From Pseudomonas pseudonitroreducens (lineage in GTDB: Bacteria; Pseudomonadota; Gammaproteobacteria; Pseudomonadales; Pseudomonadaceae), in contig NZ_BQHJ01000005.1 in NCBI RefSeq assembly GCF_021603645.1, positions 248,001 to 312,000 of the forward strand: a stretch of 64,000 nt of DNA. Reading direction: 5' to 3'. Made by a program: the position numbers and the translations under genes. Positions within the stretch are counted from its first letter, which is position 1. Each line of letters opens with the position of its first letter. The notes under the pieces were generated by a model. It was not told the origin of the DNA. It saw only the letters and a list, made by a program, of their open reading frames with translations, and searched no databases. This document shows positions 54,742 to 63,696 of the stretch, piece by piece.

Positions 54742-56196
54742 TCAGTTGGCGGCGGCTGCGGCGGCCATGTCCGAGACGCTTTCGCCACGGTGCGCGCTGA
54801 ACTGCGGTGCCAGCGAGCCGATGATCATGCCGATGGCGCTGCAGATCAGGCCCACCAGTTGCGGCGGCCAGAAGTCGCCTTCCTGGTGGCCCAGTTCCAG
54901 CGACACCCAGCCGATCAGGCCGCAGGCGATGGCAGTCAGGGCGCCCTGGGTGGTGGCGCGTTTCCAGAACAGGCCGAAGAACAGCGGCACCACGGCGGCG
55001 ACCAGGGTCACCTTGTAGGCGTTGCCGACCATCTCGTAGATGCTGGCGTTGGACAGCAGGGCGAACAGGCAGGTGGCGACGGTCATCGCCAGTACGCTGC
55101 AACGCATGGCCAGCAGGGCCTGGCGGTCGTTCATGTTGGGCAGGAAGTGCTTGACGATGTTCTCGGTCAGGGTCACCGACGGGGCCAGCAGGGCGCCGGA
55201 AGCGGACGACATGATGGCCGAGAGCAGGGCGCCGAAGAACATGATCTGGGCGAACAGCGGGGTACGTTCCAGGATCAGATGCGGCAGGATCTGCTGGGAA
55301 TCTTCGGCCAGCCAGTGCTTGACCATCTCCGGCTCGATCATCGAAGCGGCATAGATCAGGAAGATCGGCAGCATGCAGAACACCAGGTAGCAGCAGGCAC
55401 CGGTCATGGTGGCGCGCTGGGCGATCTTCTCGGTCTTGGCCGACATCACGCGGGCATACACGTCCTGCTGCGGGATGGAGCCGAACATCATCGTCACCGC
55501 CGCGCCGAGGAAGGCCACGATGTCCTTCGCCGAGGTGCCGTGGAGGAAGGTGAACTTGCCTTCGCTCGCGGCGTGGCTGATCACGTTGACCGGGCCGCCG
55601 GCCATGTCGCCGATCAGCCAGACGAGGTAGAACAGGCCGCAGACGATGATGATCATCTGCAGGAAGTCGGTCAGGGCCACCGACCACATGCCGCCGAACA
55701 GGGTGTGCAGCAGGACGATGATGGTGCCGATGATCATGCCCTGGGTGGTGGTCAGGCCACCGTCGGAGAGCACGCTGAAGACCACGCCCAGCGCGGTGAT
55801 CTGCGCGGCGACCCAGCCCATGTAGGAAATGATGATCACCAGGCTGGTGAAGATTTCCACGTGCTGGCCGAAGCGCTTGCGGAAGAAGTCACCGATGGTG
55901 AGCAGATTGAGGCGGTACAGCGGGCGGGCGAAGACCACGCCGACCAGCATCAGGCAGCCGAAGGAGCCGAAGGGGTCTTCAATGATCCCGGCGAAGCCTT
56001 CTTCGAGGAAGGTGGCGGGAATCCCCAGCACGGCTTCGGAGCCGAACCAGGTGGCGAACACCATGGTCACGACGAGGGGGAAGGACATGCTACGACCGGC
56101 GGCCGCGTAGTCCGAGGAGTTGTGCACGCGGGTGGTGGCGTAGAAACCGACAGCTACGGTGATCACCAGATACACCGCTACAAACCAGATCAGCAT
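54742..56196 (-). CDS. Sodium:solute symporter (SSS family)
   Basis: 484 residues with about 13 membrane helices. Typical SSS features are ATWFGSEAVLGIPATFLEEGF in the second helix region, YAAAGRSMSFPLV near the N-terminus, SIPQQDVYARVMSAK after helix 7 and ALLSAIMSSASGALLAPSV in helix 8. The last contains the Ser/Thr sodium-site region. The ATG at 56196 opens directly on a membrane helix (LIWFVAVYLVITVAVG), as is usual. The substrate cannot be told from sequence. Confidence 0.9.
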   Translation of the reverse strand: MLIWFVAVYLVITVAVGFYATTRVHNSSDYAAAGRSMSFPLVVTMVFATWFGSEAVLGIPATFLEEGFAGIIEDPFGSFGCLMLVGVVFARPLYRLNLLTIGDFFRKRFGQHVEIFTSLVIIISYMGWVAAQITALGVVFSVLSDGGLTTTQGMIIGTIIVLLHTLFGGMWSVALTDFLQMIIIVCGLFYLVWLIGDMAGGPVNVISHAASEGKFTFLHGTSAKDIVAFLGAAVTMMFGSIPQQDVYARVMSAKTEKIAQRATMTGACCYLVFCMLPIFLIYAASMIEPEMVKHWLAEDSQQILPHLILERTPLFAQIMFFGALLSAIMSSASGALLAPSVTLTENIVKHFLPNMNDRQALLAMRCSVLAMTVATCLFALLSNASIYEMVGNAYKVTLVAAVVPLFFGLFWKRATTQGALTAIACGLIGWVSLELGHQEGDFWPPQLVGLICSAIGMIIGSLAPQFSAHRGESVSDMAAAAAAN

Positions 56197-56577
56197 TTGT
56201 TCGTTCCGTTGGCTCGCCGGGAACCGTACTGCCGAGACGAAACTCGGGCAGGTGGGCCACGACTGACAAAGTTGTTTTTGTTGGGTTGCGCGGCCGAGGT
56301 CATCCGGTGCACCAGGCAGTGGAGCCGGAAAAACGTAACCAGTTGCGACAACGGGCCGCAGTCTGCCAAATCCGTTAAATATGTCAAACACTTGAATCGT
56401 TCATGAGCGAAAAAAATTACATCCTTAGACGAATGGTGTAGCTAAAGGATTGATTTGATTGGTTGCTAACGATCTTTGCTGACTGTTTAGTCGTTTATTT
56501 TTTACAGTCGATGTTCGATAAGCAGAACATTCGCCAAGCCGCTAGGCTGTTGGCACGGCACGCTTTCAAGGACCCGC
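56197..56577. promoter_or_regulatory. Divergent promoter region, symporter/dedA
   Basis: 381 bp without a supported gene. The stretch at about 56380-56540 is clearly richer in A/T than the surrounding DNA. A TTGACA on the minus strand (56382-56387) could be the symporter -35 box, but no good partner was identified. Confidence 0.4.
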
Positions 56578-57186
56578 ATGTTCGAGCACTTCGATCTCGC
56601 GCAACTGCTTTCCAGCTATGGCTATCTGGCCCTGTTCATCGGCTGCCTGCTGGAAGGCGAAACCATCCTCATCCTCGCCGGCCTCGCCGCTCACCAGGGA
56701 TTGCTCGGTTATGCGCCAGTGGTGTTCTGGGCAACCCTGGCCGGCACCCTGGGCGACCAGTTGCTCTACTGGAGCGGCCGGCGCGCCGGTGATCGTGCAG
56801 TGCCCTGGCTGCAACGCCGTGGCCTGGCCATCGAACGGGTTACCGGGCTGATCGAGCGGCACCCCATGCTGGCGATCTTTTCCGTGCGCTTTCTCTATGG
56901 CATGCGCCTGGCCGGGCCGCTGCTGATCGGTGCAAGTCGGGTAGGGCCGCTGCGCTTTCTGCTGATCAACCTGCTCGGCGCCTTCTGCTGGGCGCTGATC
57001 TTCGCCAGTGCCGGCTACTGGGCCGGCGAAGTGCTGGAGCGCTGGCTCGGCAACCTGCGGCCGTACCGCCTGCCGATCTTCCTCGCGGTGCTGGTGCTGG
57101 TCGGTGGGCTGGAGTTGTGGCGGCGCCATCGACAGCGGCGCAAGGCACATTCGCCCGAGTCGCGGGAAAGATTGCACAGGCCTTGA
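56578..57186 (+). CDS. DedA-family inner-membrane protein
   Basis: 202 residues. DedA/SNARE-associated features: GYLALFIGCLLEGETILILAG near the N-terminus with the conserved membrane-embedded Glu pair, GDQLLYWSGRR, and RFLYGMRLAGPLLIGASR with the conserved Arg-containing F/Y-x-x-R-x-x-G-P motif. The family flips lipid carriers such as undecaprenyl phosphate or supports membrane homeostasis. It ends in a basic tail. It lies 67 bp before the DyP peroxidase on the same strand. Confidence 0.92.
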   Translation: MFEHFDLAQLLSSYGYLALFIGCLLEGETILILAGLAAHQGLLGYAPVVFWATLAGTLGDQLLYWSGRRAGDRAVPWLQRRGLAIERVTGLIERHPMLAIFSVRFLYGMRLAGPLLIGASRVGPLRFLLINLLGAFCWALIFASAGYWAGEVLERWLGNLRPYRLPIFLAVLVLVGGLELWRRHRQRRKAHSPESRERLHRP

Positions 57187-57253
57187 TGCAGAGCGGTTTG
57201 GATTCCCGCGCGAGGCGATTAGAATCGCCGCTCTTTCGTTCAAGGACGCTGTC

Positions 57254-58135
57254 ATGAGCCTTTACCAGCCCGGCATTCTCGCCACCCCGGTTCCCGCCCA
57301 CGCCCGCCACCTGTTCTTCGATCTGAAGTCGCTGCAGGACCTGCCCGCCGCGCTGGATCGGCTGATGCAGTTCGCCGATGGCGCGCGCGCGGTAGTCGGC
57401 TTTGGCGAGTCGCTGGTGCGCGCGCTGGGCCGCCACGTCGAGGGGCTGCGCGAGTTCCCGGCGATCTCCGGCGTGGGCGTCGACAACCCGTCCACCCCGC
57501 ATGCACTGTGGGTCTGGCTGCGTGGTGACGAGCGCGGCGAGTTGCTGCTGCGCACCCAGGAACTCCAGTCCCTGCTGGCACCGGCGCTGGAGCTGACCAG
57601 CCTGACCGAGGCCTTCCGCCATGGCAGCGGCCACGACCTGACCGGCTACGAGGACGGCACCGAGAATCCGCAGGATGACGATGCCATCGCCGCTGCCATC
57701 GTCGAAGGTGCCACGGGCCTGGCTGGCGGCAGCTTTGCTGCGATCCAGCAATGGCGCCACCAGTTGCAGGACTTCGCCGCGCTGCCGCAGCACGAGCGCG
57801 ACGACATCATGGGCCGCCGCCTGAGCGACAACGAGGAACTGGACGACGCGCCGGAATCCGCCCACGTCAAGCGCACTGCCCAGGAGAGCTTCGACCCCGA
57901 AGCCTTCATCGTGCGCCGCTCCATGCCCTGGACCCAGGGCCAGGACGCCGGGCTGATGTTCCTCGCCTTTGGCTGCACGCTGGATGCCTTCGAGGTGCAG
58001 TTGCGCCGCATGAGCGGCCTGGAAGACGGCATCACCGACGCGTTGTACCGCTTCAGCCGCCCGCTCACCGGCGGCTACTACTGGTGCCCGCCGTGCAAGG
58101 ACGGGCTGCTGGACCTGAGCGCGCTGCTCGGCTGA
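57254..58135 (+). CDS. DyP-type heme peroxidase
   Basis: 293 residues without signal peptide. The family motif GYEDGTENP (131-139) carries distal D134; proximal heme ligand H204 sits in ESAHVKRT, and distal Arg R221/R222 in VRRSMPW. Length fits the cytoplasmic or encapsulin-cargo DyP class; no obvious C-terminal targeting peptide for an encapsulin was recognised and no encapsulin gene is nearby. AAGGA precedes the ATG. A strong terminator follows. Confidence 0.93.
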   Translation: MSLYQPGILATPVPAHARHLFFDLKSLQDLPAALDRLMQFADGARAVVGFGESLVRALGRHVEGLREFPAISGVGVDNPSTPHALWVWLRGDERGELLLRTQELQSLLAPALELTSLTEAFRHGSGHDLTGYEDGTENPQDDDAIAAAIVEGATGLAGGSFAAIQQWRHQLQDFAALPQHERDDIMGRRLSDNEELDDAPESAHVKRTAQESFDPEAFIVRRSMPWTQGQDAGLMFLAFGCTLDAFEVQLRRMSGLEDGITDALYRFSRPLTGGYYWCPPCKDGLLDLSALLG

Positions 58136-58152
58136 TCCGCCGCTGTCCCCGA

Positions 58153-58180
58153 GAGCCCCGCCAGTGTGCGGGGCTTTTTT
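58153..58180 (+). terminator. Rho-independent terminator after the DyP gene
   Basis: GCCCCGC/GCGGGGC stem with a 6-base loop and six T. Confidence 0.9.
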
Positions 58181-58198
58181 GTGGGCGCTGGCACGCTG

Positions 58199-58270
58199 CT
58201 TCGCGAGCAGGCTCGCTCCTGCAGAAGAGCCTCGGGGTAACCCTTGTAGGAGCGAGCTTGCTCGCGAACT
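58199..58270. repeat. REP pair in tail-to-tail order, GCGAGC-type
   Basis: The mirrored unit (TTCGCGAGCAGGCTCGCTCC) comes first and the forward unit (GTAGGAGCGAGCTTGCTCGC) second. This is the reverse of all other pairs in the window. Confidence 0.85.
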
Positions 58271-58387
58271 GCACGGCACCGCCCCCCGATGCAATGGCCC
58301 CCCGATCTTCGGCGAAATTGGCTGTTGGTCCGCCACACCCCGAGGCGTAGCGTGAACCCCACGTTCCCACTGCCCGAGGTACCCGCC

Positions 58388-58813
58388 ATGCCCACATCCA
58401 CGCCCCTGAAACTCCTGTTCGCCGGCCTCGGCCTCGGCCTGGCCCTGAGCCTGCCGGTATTCGCCCACGGCGATGGCGGCAATCCCGAGAAGATCGAAGT
58501 CCAGCAGGAGCAGAAGCTTCCCGACGCGGCTGGCAAGAAGGGCCTGATGATCACCGTCGCCTACGAGCCGGGCCAGTCCTCCGGCGCCCACGTGCACAGC
58601 GGCTCGGTGTTCGCCTACGTGCTCGAGGGTGCGGTGATCTCCCAGCTGGAAGGGCAGAAACCGGTGACCTACCAGGCCGGCCAGTCCTGGTACGAGGCGC
58701 CGAACACGCCGCACCTGGTGTCGCGCAACGCCAGCGACAAGAAGCCGGCCAAGCTGCTGGTGTGGATGCTGCTGGACGAAGGCGCGCCGGTGCTGACGCC
58801 GCTGAAGCAGTAG
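58388..58813 (+). CDS. Secreted cupin-domain protein
   Basis: 141 residues: signal peptide (about 1-26, ending LPVFA) and a single cupin barrel with motif 1 SGAHVHSGSVFAYVLEGA and motif 2 YEAPNTPHLVSRN supplying His metal ligands. It is likely periplasmic. Similar small cupins are found near redox or aromatic-metabolism genes but lack a defined role. It is followed by its own hairpin terminator. Confidence 0.87.
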   Translation: MPTSTPLKLLFAGLGLGLALSLPVFAHGDGGNPEKIEVQQEQKLPDAAGKKGLMITVAYEPGQSSGAHVHSGSVFAYVLEGAVISQLEGQKPVTYQAGQSWYEAPNTPHLVSRNASDKKPAKLLVWMLLDEGAPVLTPLKQ

Positions 58814-58823
58814 GCGCAAAACG

Positions 58824-58856
58824 CAGAGCCCCGCCGATTGGCGGGGTTCTGCCTTA
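58824..58856 (+). terminator. Terminator hairpin after the cupin gene
   Basis: CAGAGCCCCGCC/GGCGGGGTTCTG stem with a GATT loop and a short mixed T tail. Confidence 0.7.
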
Positions 58857-58874
58857 AGGTCCGGGGAGGAATTC

Positions 58875-58952
58875 GTAGGGCGCATAACGCGCCAGCGTTA
58901 TCCGCCGCTGGAATGCCCGGCGGATAAGCCGTTCCAGGTTATGCGTCCTACG
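58875..58952. repeat. Palindromic intergenic repeat, GGGCGCATAACGCG-type
   Basis: GTAGGGCGCATAACGCGCC is paired with a mirrored arm ending GGTTATGCGTCCTAC, with GCGTTATCCGCC and GGCGGATAAGC inside. This is a fourth repeat family with the same GTAGG...CCTAC outer ends. Confidence 0.8.
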
Positions 58953-58963
58953 CAGGCTGAGGG

Positions 58964-60298
58964 TCACTCCGCCGCGCCGGGCACCTTGCGTGGGGCCATG
59001 AAGAACATCCAGGCCAGCGCGAGGAAATACATGGTCGGGATGATGGTGAAGAGGATCGCGTAGTTGTTGTGGGTGACGGTGAGGATGTAGCCAACGATCT
59101 GCGTCATGAACATCCCGCCAATCGCCGCGAACATGCCGCCAAAACCGAATACCGTGCTCATCAGGTGCTTGGGCGTGTAGTCCATCACCAGGCTCCATAT
59201 ATTCGCCGTCCACGCCTGGTGCGCGCCCACGCCCAGGGCGATGGCGGCCACGGCGATCCAAAGGCCGCTGGCCTTGGCGGCGAAGATCACGCCGATGATC
59301 GCGCAGGCGCAGATGAACATCGACAGCAGGCGCGCATGGATGGAGTTCATGCCGCGGCCGATCAGCCAGGACGAAAGGATGCCGCCGCCAATGCTGCCGA
59401 AGTCCGCGGTCAGCCAGATCAGCATCAGCGGTATGCCCATCTGCGTGACGCTGATGCCCAGGCCATATTGCTGGTTGAGGAACGGCGGCAGCCAGTACAG
59501 GTAGAACCAGAACACCGGTGCGGTCAGCGAGTAGGCCAGGGCGAAGGCCCAGGTGCCGCGCATGCGCAGTACGGCAGTGAACGGCACGCGCTCGGCCGGC
59601 GGTTCGTCGGCTTCCTGGATGTAGTCCAGCTCGCTCTGCCTGACCGTCGGGTGTTCTTCGGGGTTGAAGTACTTCAGGCTCCACAGCACCACCCAGACAA
59701 AGCCGAGCGCGCTCATGCACAGGAAAGCCGCCTGCCAGCCCCAGGCCGCGAGGATCAGCGGCAGCAGGGCGGGGGTGACCATGGCACCGACGTTGGTGCC
59801 GGCATTGAAGATGCCGGTGGCCATGGCCCGTTCGCCGGCCGGGAACCACAGGCGCGTGGTCTTCACGCAGGCCGGATAGTTGGCCGCTTCGGTCAGGCCG
59901 AGGATGAAGCGGCAGACCATGAAGCCAGCCGCCGAGCTGGCCAGGCCGTGGGCGCCGGTGGCAAAGCTCCACAGCAGCACGGCGAAGAAGAACGCGCGCT
60001 TCACGCCGATACGGTCGATCAGCCGGCCCTGCAGCACGAAGCCGATGGCGTAGCCGACCTGGAACCAGAAGTTGATGTTGGCGTAATCCATGGCCGTCCA
60101 GGCCATCTTCTCGGCGAGCACGGGTTGCATCACGCCCAGTGCGGCGCGGTCGATGTAGTTCAGGGTGGTGGCGAAGAACACCAGGGCGAGCATGCCCCAG
60201 CGCACCTTGCCGACGGCCATGGCGCCACGCACCTTGGCGAAAATGGAGGAACCGTGCGGAGCGACCGCAGCGAGGGGAGCGGATTGCGACTGGATCAT
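58964..60298 (-). CDS. MFS transporter, anion:cation symporter (ACS) family
   Basis: 444 residues with 12 membrane helices. ACS-family features are LNYIDRAALGVMQPVL in helix 1, GRLIDRIGVKRAF (motif A) and LTEAANYPACVKTTRLWFP between helices 4 and 5. In P. aeruginosa the equivalent position next to the QuiC1-type gene is also held by an MFS gene. Divergence from the dehydroshikimate dehydratase suggests uptake of quinate, shikimate or a related acid. The start at 60298 has only a weak GGATGG upstream. Confidence 0.88.
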   Translation of the reverse strand: MIQSQSAPLAAVAPHGSSIFAKVRGAMAVGKVRWGMLALVFFATTLNYIDRAALGVMQPVLAEKMAWTAMDYANINFWFQVGYAIGFVLQGRLIDRIGVKRAFFFAVLLWSFATGAHGLASSAAGFMVCRFILGLTEAANYPACVKTTRLWFPAGERAMATGIFNAGTNVGAMVTPALLPLILAAWGWQAAFLCMSALGFVWVVLWSLKYFNPEEHPTVRQSELDYIQEADEPPAERVPFTAVLRMRGTWAFALAYSLTAPVFWFYLYWLPPFLNQQYGLGISVTQMGIPLMLIWLTADFGSIGGGILSSWLIGRGMNSIHARLLSMFICACAIIGVIFAAKASGLWIAVAAIALGVGAHQAWTANIWSLVMDYTPKHLMSTVFGFGGMFAAIGGMFMTQIVGYILTVTHNNYAILFTIIPTMYFLALAWMFFMAPRKVPGAAE

Positions 60299-60830
60299 GA
60301 TCGGGCCATCCGTTATCGGGCTGACGCGCAGCCTCGGGAATTATTGTCGTGCCGCAGGCGTCCCGCTCCACCGCCAATCGGCGGGAGTTGCAGGAAGTGA
60401 CGTGCGGTGGCTGGCGAAAATCAGTGCGCGCGGCGGTGGCCGAGCAGCCTGCACAGACCCGGCATCAGGCGCGCCAGGAGGGTCTGGCGGTGGGGAATGG
60501 AGGCGGCGAGGCGAGGGTGAGGTACGTACATGAGCATTTACCCGTTCTTGAAATTGTTATGGATGACACGCAGGCCATCTCGCAGCGGCTGCCGTGGTTC
60601 CAGGGATTGAGGCAGGTCCCCGGGGAGCCGGATTGCGTCGACGTGGCTAAATCTTGAGCAGCGCCCGAAACAGCGTCAATTCGATAAACGGCCTTTGGTT
60701 CGGTAATCGAACACAAAACTAACCAGTTAGTACACTTTAAATTGCTGCCGGCCCGGACCGCCAGAATAATCAGACTCAGCCGGAGACCGATTCCAACAAG
60801 CCCCTCACACCGCCCGGCAGGAGTCCACCG
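60299..60830. promoter_or_regulatory. Divergent promoter region of the MFS and quiC1 genes
   Basis: 532 bp without a supported gene. The right part (60650-60760) is A/T-rich and holds the inverted repeat listed separately. The left 350 bp shows no recognisable element apart from a short open frame that lacks a ribosome-binding site. Confidence 0.5.
60718..60731. promoter_or_regulatory. Candidate TetR-family operator upstream of quiC1
   Basis: Perfect inverted repeat ACTAAC-CA-GTTAGT, 99 bp before the quiC1 start, within an A/T-rich stretch. Size and symmetry fit a TetR-type site; the TetR gene lies directly after quiC1. Confidence 0.55.
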
Positions 60831-62756
60831 ATGCAACGTTCGATCGCCACCGTTTCCCTGAGCGGAACCCTGCCGGACAAGCTCGAAGCCATCGCCGCCG
60901 CCGGTTTCGACGGCGTGGAAATCTTCGAGAACGATCTTCTCTACCATGGCGGCAGCCCGCGCGAGGTGCGCCGCCTGTGCGCCGACCTGGGGCTGGCGAT
61001 CACCCTGTTCCAGCCGTTCCGCGATTTCGAGGGCTGCCGCCGCGATCGCCTGCCGCGCAACCTCGACCGCCTGGAGCGCAAGTTCGACCTGATGCAGGAG
61101 CTGGGCACCGACCTGGTGCTGATGTGCAGCAACGTTGCCGCCGACGCCCTGGGCGAACGCGAATTCCTCCTCGAAGACCTCGGCCTCGCCGCCGAACGTG
61201 CCGGCGCCCGTGGCTTGCGCGTGGGCTACGAAGCCCTGGCCTGGGGTCGCCACGTGAACACCTGGCAGCAGGTCTGGGACCTGGTGCGCGAGCTGAACCA
61301 CCCGGCGCTGGGCGTGATCCTCGACAGCTTCCACACCCTCTCGCTGAAGGGCGACCCGGCCGGCATCGCGCAGATTCCGGGGGAGAAGATCTTCTTCGTG
61401 CAGATGGCCGACGCGCCGATCCTGGCCATGGATGTGCTGGAGTGGAGCCGGCACTTCCGCAACTTCCCCGGTCAGGGCGAATTCGACCTGCCGGGCTTCC
61501 TCGCGCCGATCCTCAAGAGTGGCTATCGCGGGCCGCTGTCGCTGGAAATCTTCAACGACGGCTTCCGCGCCGCGCCGCCGCGCGCCAATGCCGCCGATGG
61601 CCTGCGTTCGCTGCTGTATCTCGAGGAGAAGACCCGCACGCGCCTGCTCGGTGAAGGCATGCCGCAGGAACAACTGGACTGCCTGTTCTCGCCGCCACCG
61701 GCCAGCCAGCTGGATGGCGTGGAGTTCCTCGAATTCGCCGTCGACGAAGCCCTTGGCGCGCGCCTGGGCAACTGGCTGGAGCGCCTGGGCTTCGCTCGCG
61801 CCGGCGAACACCGCTCCAAGGCGGTGAGCCTGCTGCGCCAGGGCGATATCAACATCGTGCTCAACGCAGAACCCTATTCCTTCGGCCACAGCTTCTTCGA
61901 GGCCCACGGCCCGTCGCTGTGCGCCACCGCGTTGCGCGTGCGCAATGCCGCCAGCGCCCTGGAGCGTGCGCAGGGTTACAAGGGTCAGCCGTATCGCGGG
62001 CTGGTCGGCCCCAACGAGCGGGAGATTCCTGCGGTGCGTGCGCCGGATGGCAGCCTGATCTACTTGGTTGAAGAGCACCTGGTGGAAGAGCGCGCCAGCG
62101 GGCAGACCCTCTATGACGTGGATTTCCGTCTCGACCCGGAGGCGAAACCCAGTGGCCAGTTGCAGCGCATCGACCATATGGCCATGGCGTTGCCGGCAGA
62201 CGGGCTGGACAGCTGGGTGCTGTTCTACAAGAGCCTGTTCGACTTCGAGGCCGACGACGAAGTGGTGCTGCCCGACCCCTACGGCCTGGTGAAAAGCCGC
62301 GCACTGCGCAGTGCCAACGGCAGCGTGCGGTTGCCGCTGAACATCTCGGAGAATCGCAACACCGCCATCTCCCATGCGCTGTCCAGTTATCGCGGCTCCG
62401 GCGTGCACCACATCGCCTTCGCCTGCGAGGACATCTTCGCCGAGGTGGCGCGGGCCAAGGACGCCGGCGTGCCGCTGCTGGAAATCCCGCTCAACTACTA
62501 TGACGACCTCGCCGCTCGCTTCGACTTCGACGACGAATTCCTCAGCGAACTGGCCTACTTCAACGTGCTCTACGACCGCGATGCCAACGGCGGCGAGCTG
62601 TTCCATGTCTATACCGAACCATTCGAGGGGCGCTTCTTCTTCGAGATCATCCAGCGTCGCGGCGGCTATGCGGGATACGGCGCAGCCAACGTCGCCGTGC
62701 GCCTGGCGGCGATGGCCCAGGCGCGCAACGGCACCACACGGCGGCCGAAGGTCTGA
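60831..62756 (+). CDS. quiC1: 3-dehydroshikimate dehydratase fused to an HPPD-like domain (QuiC1 type)
   Basis: 641 residues. The N-terminal half (about 1-285) is a sugar-isomerase-like TIM barrel (MQRSIATVSLSGTLPDKLEA, DGVEIFENDLL, VILDSFHTLS, SLEIFNDGFR) that converts 3-dehydroshikimate to protocatechuate. The C-terminal half is a two-VOC, 4-hydroxyphenylpyruvate dioxygenase-like domain. It retains possible iron ligands H449 (IDHMAM), H526/H527 (GVHHIAF) and E605 (FFEIIQRR). AGGAG precedes the ATG. It is flanked by an MFS gene (divergent), a TetR gene and an AroE-like gene, as in the P. aeruginosa PA0241-0244 region. This is the quinate/shikimate catabolic branch. Confidence 0.94.
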   Translation: MQRSIATVSLSGTLPDKLEAIAAAGFDGVEIFENDLLYHGGSPREVRRLCADLGLAITLFQPFRDFEGCRRDRLPRNLDRLERKFDLMQELGTDLVLMCSNVAADALGEREFLLEDLGLAAERAGARGLRVGYEALAWGRHVNTWQQVWDLVRELNHPALGVILDSFHTLSLKGDPAGIAQIPGEKIFFVQMADAPILAMDVLEWSRHFRNFPGQGEFDLPGFLAPILKSGYRGPLSLEIFNDGFRAAPPRANAADGLRSLLYLEEKTRTRLLGEGMPQEQLDCLFSPPPASQLDGVEFLEFAVDEALGARLGNWLERLGFARAGEHRSKAVSLLRQGDINIVLNAEPYSFGHSFFEAHGPSLCATALRVRNAASALERAQGYKGQPYRGLVGPNEREIPAVRAPDGSLIYLVEEHLVEERASGQTLYDVDFRLDPEAKPSGQLQRIDHMAMALPADGLDSWVLFYKSLFDFEADDEVVLPDPYGLVKSRALRSANGSVRLPLNISENRNTAISHALSSYRGSGVHHIAFACEDIFAEVARAKDAGVPLLEIPLNYYDDLAARFDFDDEFLSELAYFNVLYDRDANGGELFHVYTEPFEGRFFFEIIQRRGGYAGYGAANVAVRLAAMAQARNGTTRRPKV

Positions 62757-62845
62757 GCTGGCGAGCTTTGCCTGAAGGGCGCGCGGGCGCGCATAATCCG
62801 CGCATCCCTTCACCGCACAGCCGGCGCTCTGGCGCCGGCGGACCG

Positions 62846-63526
62846 ATGCCCAAGCCCATGACTGCCGACAGCGCCACCCAGCCGATTCCCGCCGAAACCG
62901 CCCGCCGGGGGCGCAAGAACAACCCGGAGAAGACCCGCGAGGACATTCTCCAGGCGGCCATCGTCGAGTTCGTCCAGCAGGGCCTTTCCGGCGCGCGGGT
63001 GGACGCCATCGCCGAGCGCATGAACACCTCGAAGCGGATGATCTACTACTACTTCGGCAGCAAGGAACAGCTCTACCAGGCGGTGCTGGAGAAGCTCTAC
63101 GGCGACATCCGCGGTACCGAGCAGACGCTGCACCTGGCCGAGCTGGAGCCGCTGGAGGCCATGCGCCGGCTGGTGGATTTCACCTTCGACCACCACGACC
63201 GCAACGTCGATTTCGTGCGCATCGTCAGCATCGAGAACATCCACTACGGTCAGTTCGCTTCCGGCTCGGAAGCGATCCGCTCGATGAACAGCAACATTCT
63301 GCGCACCATCGAGGACATCCTCCAGCGTGGTGCCGCCAGCGGCGCCTTCCGCGACGGCCTGCCGGCCATCGACGTGCACATGCTGATCAGTGGGTTCTGC
63401 TTCTATCGGGTGTCCAACCGCCATACCGTCGGCTCGCTGTTCCAGGTCGAGCTGGAAGACCCGGTGATCAAGGCGCGGCACAAGGAGATGATCGTCGAGG
63501 CGGTGTTGCGCTACGTGCAGCCCTAG
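62846..63526 (+). CDS. TetR-family transcriptional regulator of the quinate/shikimate locus
   Basis: 226 residues: an N-terminal HTH (about 28-75: REDILQAAIVEFVQQGLSGA, then MNTSKRMIYYYFGSKEQLYQ) and an all-helical TetR_C ligand domain. The start is placed at 62846; 62858 is an in-frame alternative, and neither has a strong ribosome-binding site. It lies 89 bp after quiC1 on the same strand. It probably represses quiC1 and the divergent MFS gene through the ACTAAC-CA-GTTAGT site (inference). Confidence 0.88.
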   Translation: MPKPMTADSATQPIPAETARRGRKNNPEKTREDILQAAIVEFVQQGLSGARVDAIAERMNTSKRMIYYYFGSKEQLYQAVLEKLYGDIRGTEQTLHLAELEPLEAMRRLVDFTFDHHDRNVDFVRIVSIENIHYGQFASGSEAIRSMNSNILRTIEDILQRGAASGAFRDGLPAIDVHMLISGFCFYRVSNRHTVGSLFQVELEDPVIKARHKEMIVEAVLRYVQP

Positions 63527-63551
63527 GCCAGCAGGATTCGGAGCGGGGATC

Positions 63552-63576
63552 GTTCGCGAGCAAGCTCGCTCCTACG
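63552..63576. repeat. Single REP unit, GCGAGC-type
   Basis: An unpaired mirrored unit TTCGCGAGCAAGCTCGCTCC ending in CTAC. Confidence 0.8.
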
Positions 63577-63601
63577 GGAACCGCTCGATTTAAGGTCAGG
63601 T

Positions 63602-63684
63602 GTAGGAGCGGACTCCGTCCGCGATGTGCCATCGGCCTGTTCCGAGCGGCCGGGAATCGATCGCGGACGGAGTCCGCTCCTACG
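63602..63684. repeat. REPIN, GCGGAC-type
   Basis: GTAGGAGCGGACTCCGTCCG and its mirror, between the convergent TetR and AroE-like genes. Confidence 0.87.
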
Positions 63685-63696
63685 CGCTTTGTAAAC

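Noticed and set aside
56548-56570. Sigma-54 promoter before dedA
   Set aside because: TTGGCACG is present but the -12 GC is at the wrong distance, and the site is too close to the start codon.
60349-60657. 102-codon open frame between the MFS and quiC1 genes
   Set aside because: No ribosome-binding site, no recognisable domain, and it lies in the regulatory gap of a divergent pair.
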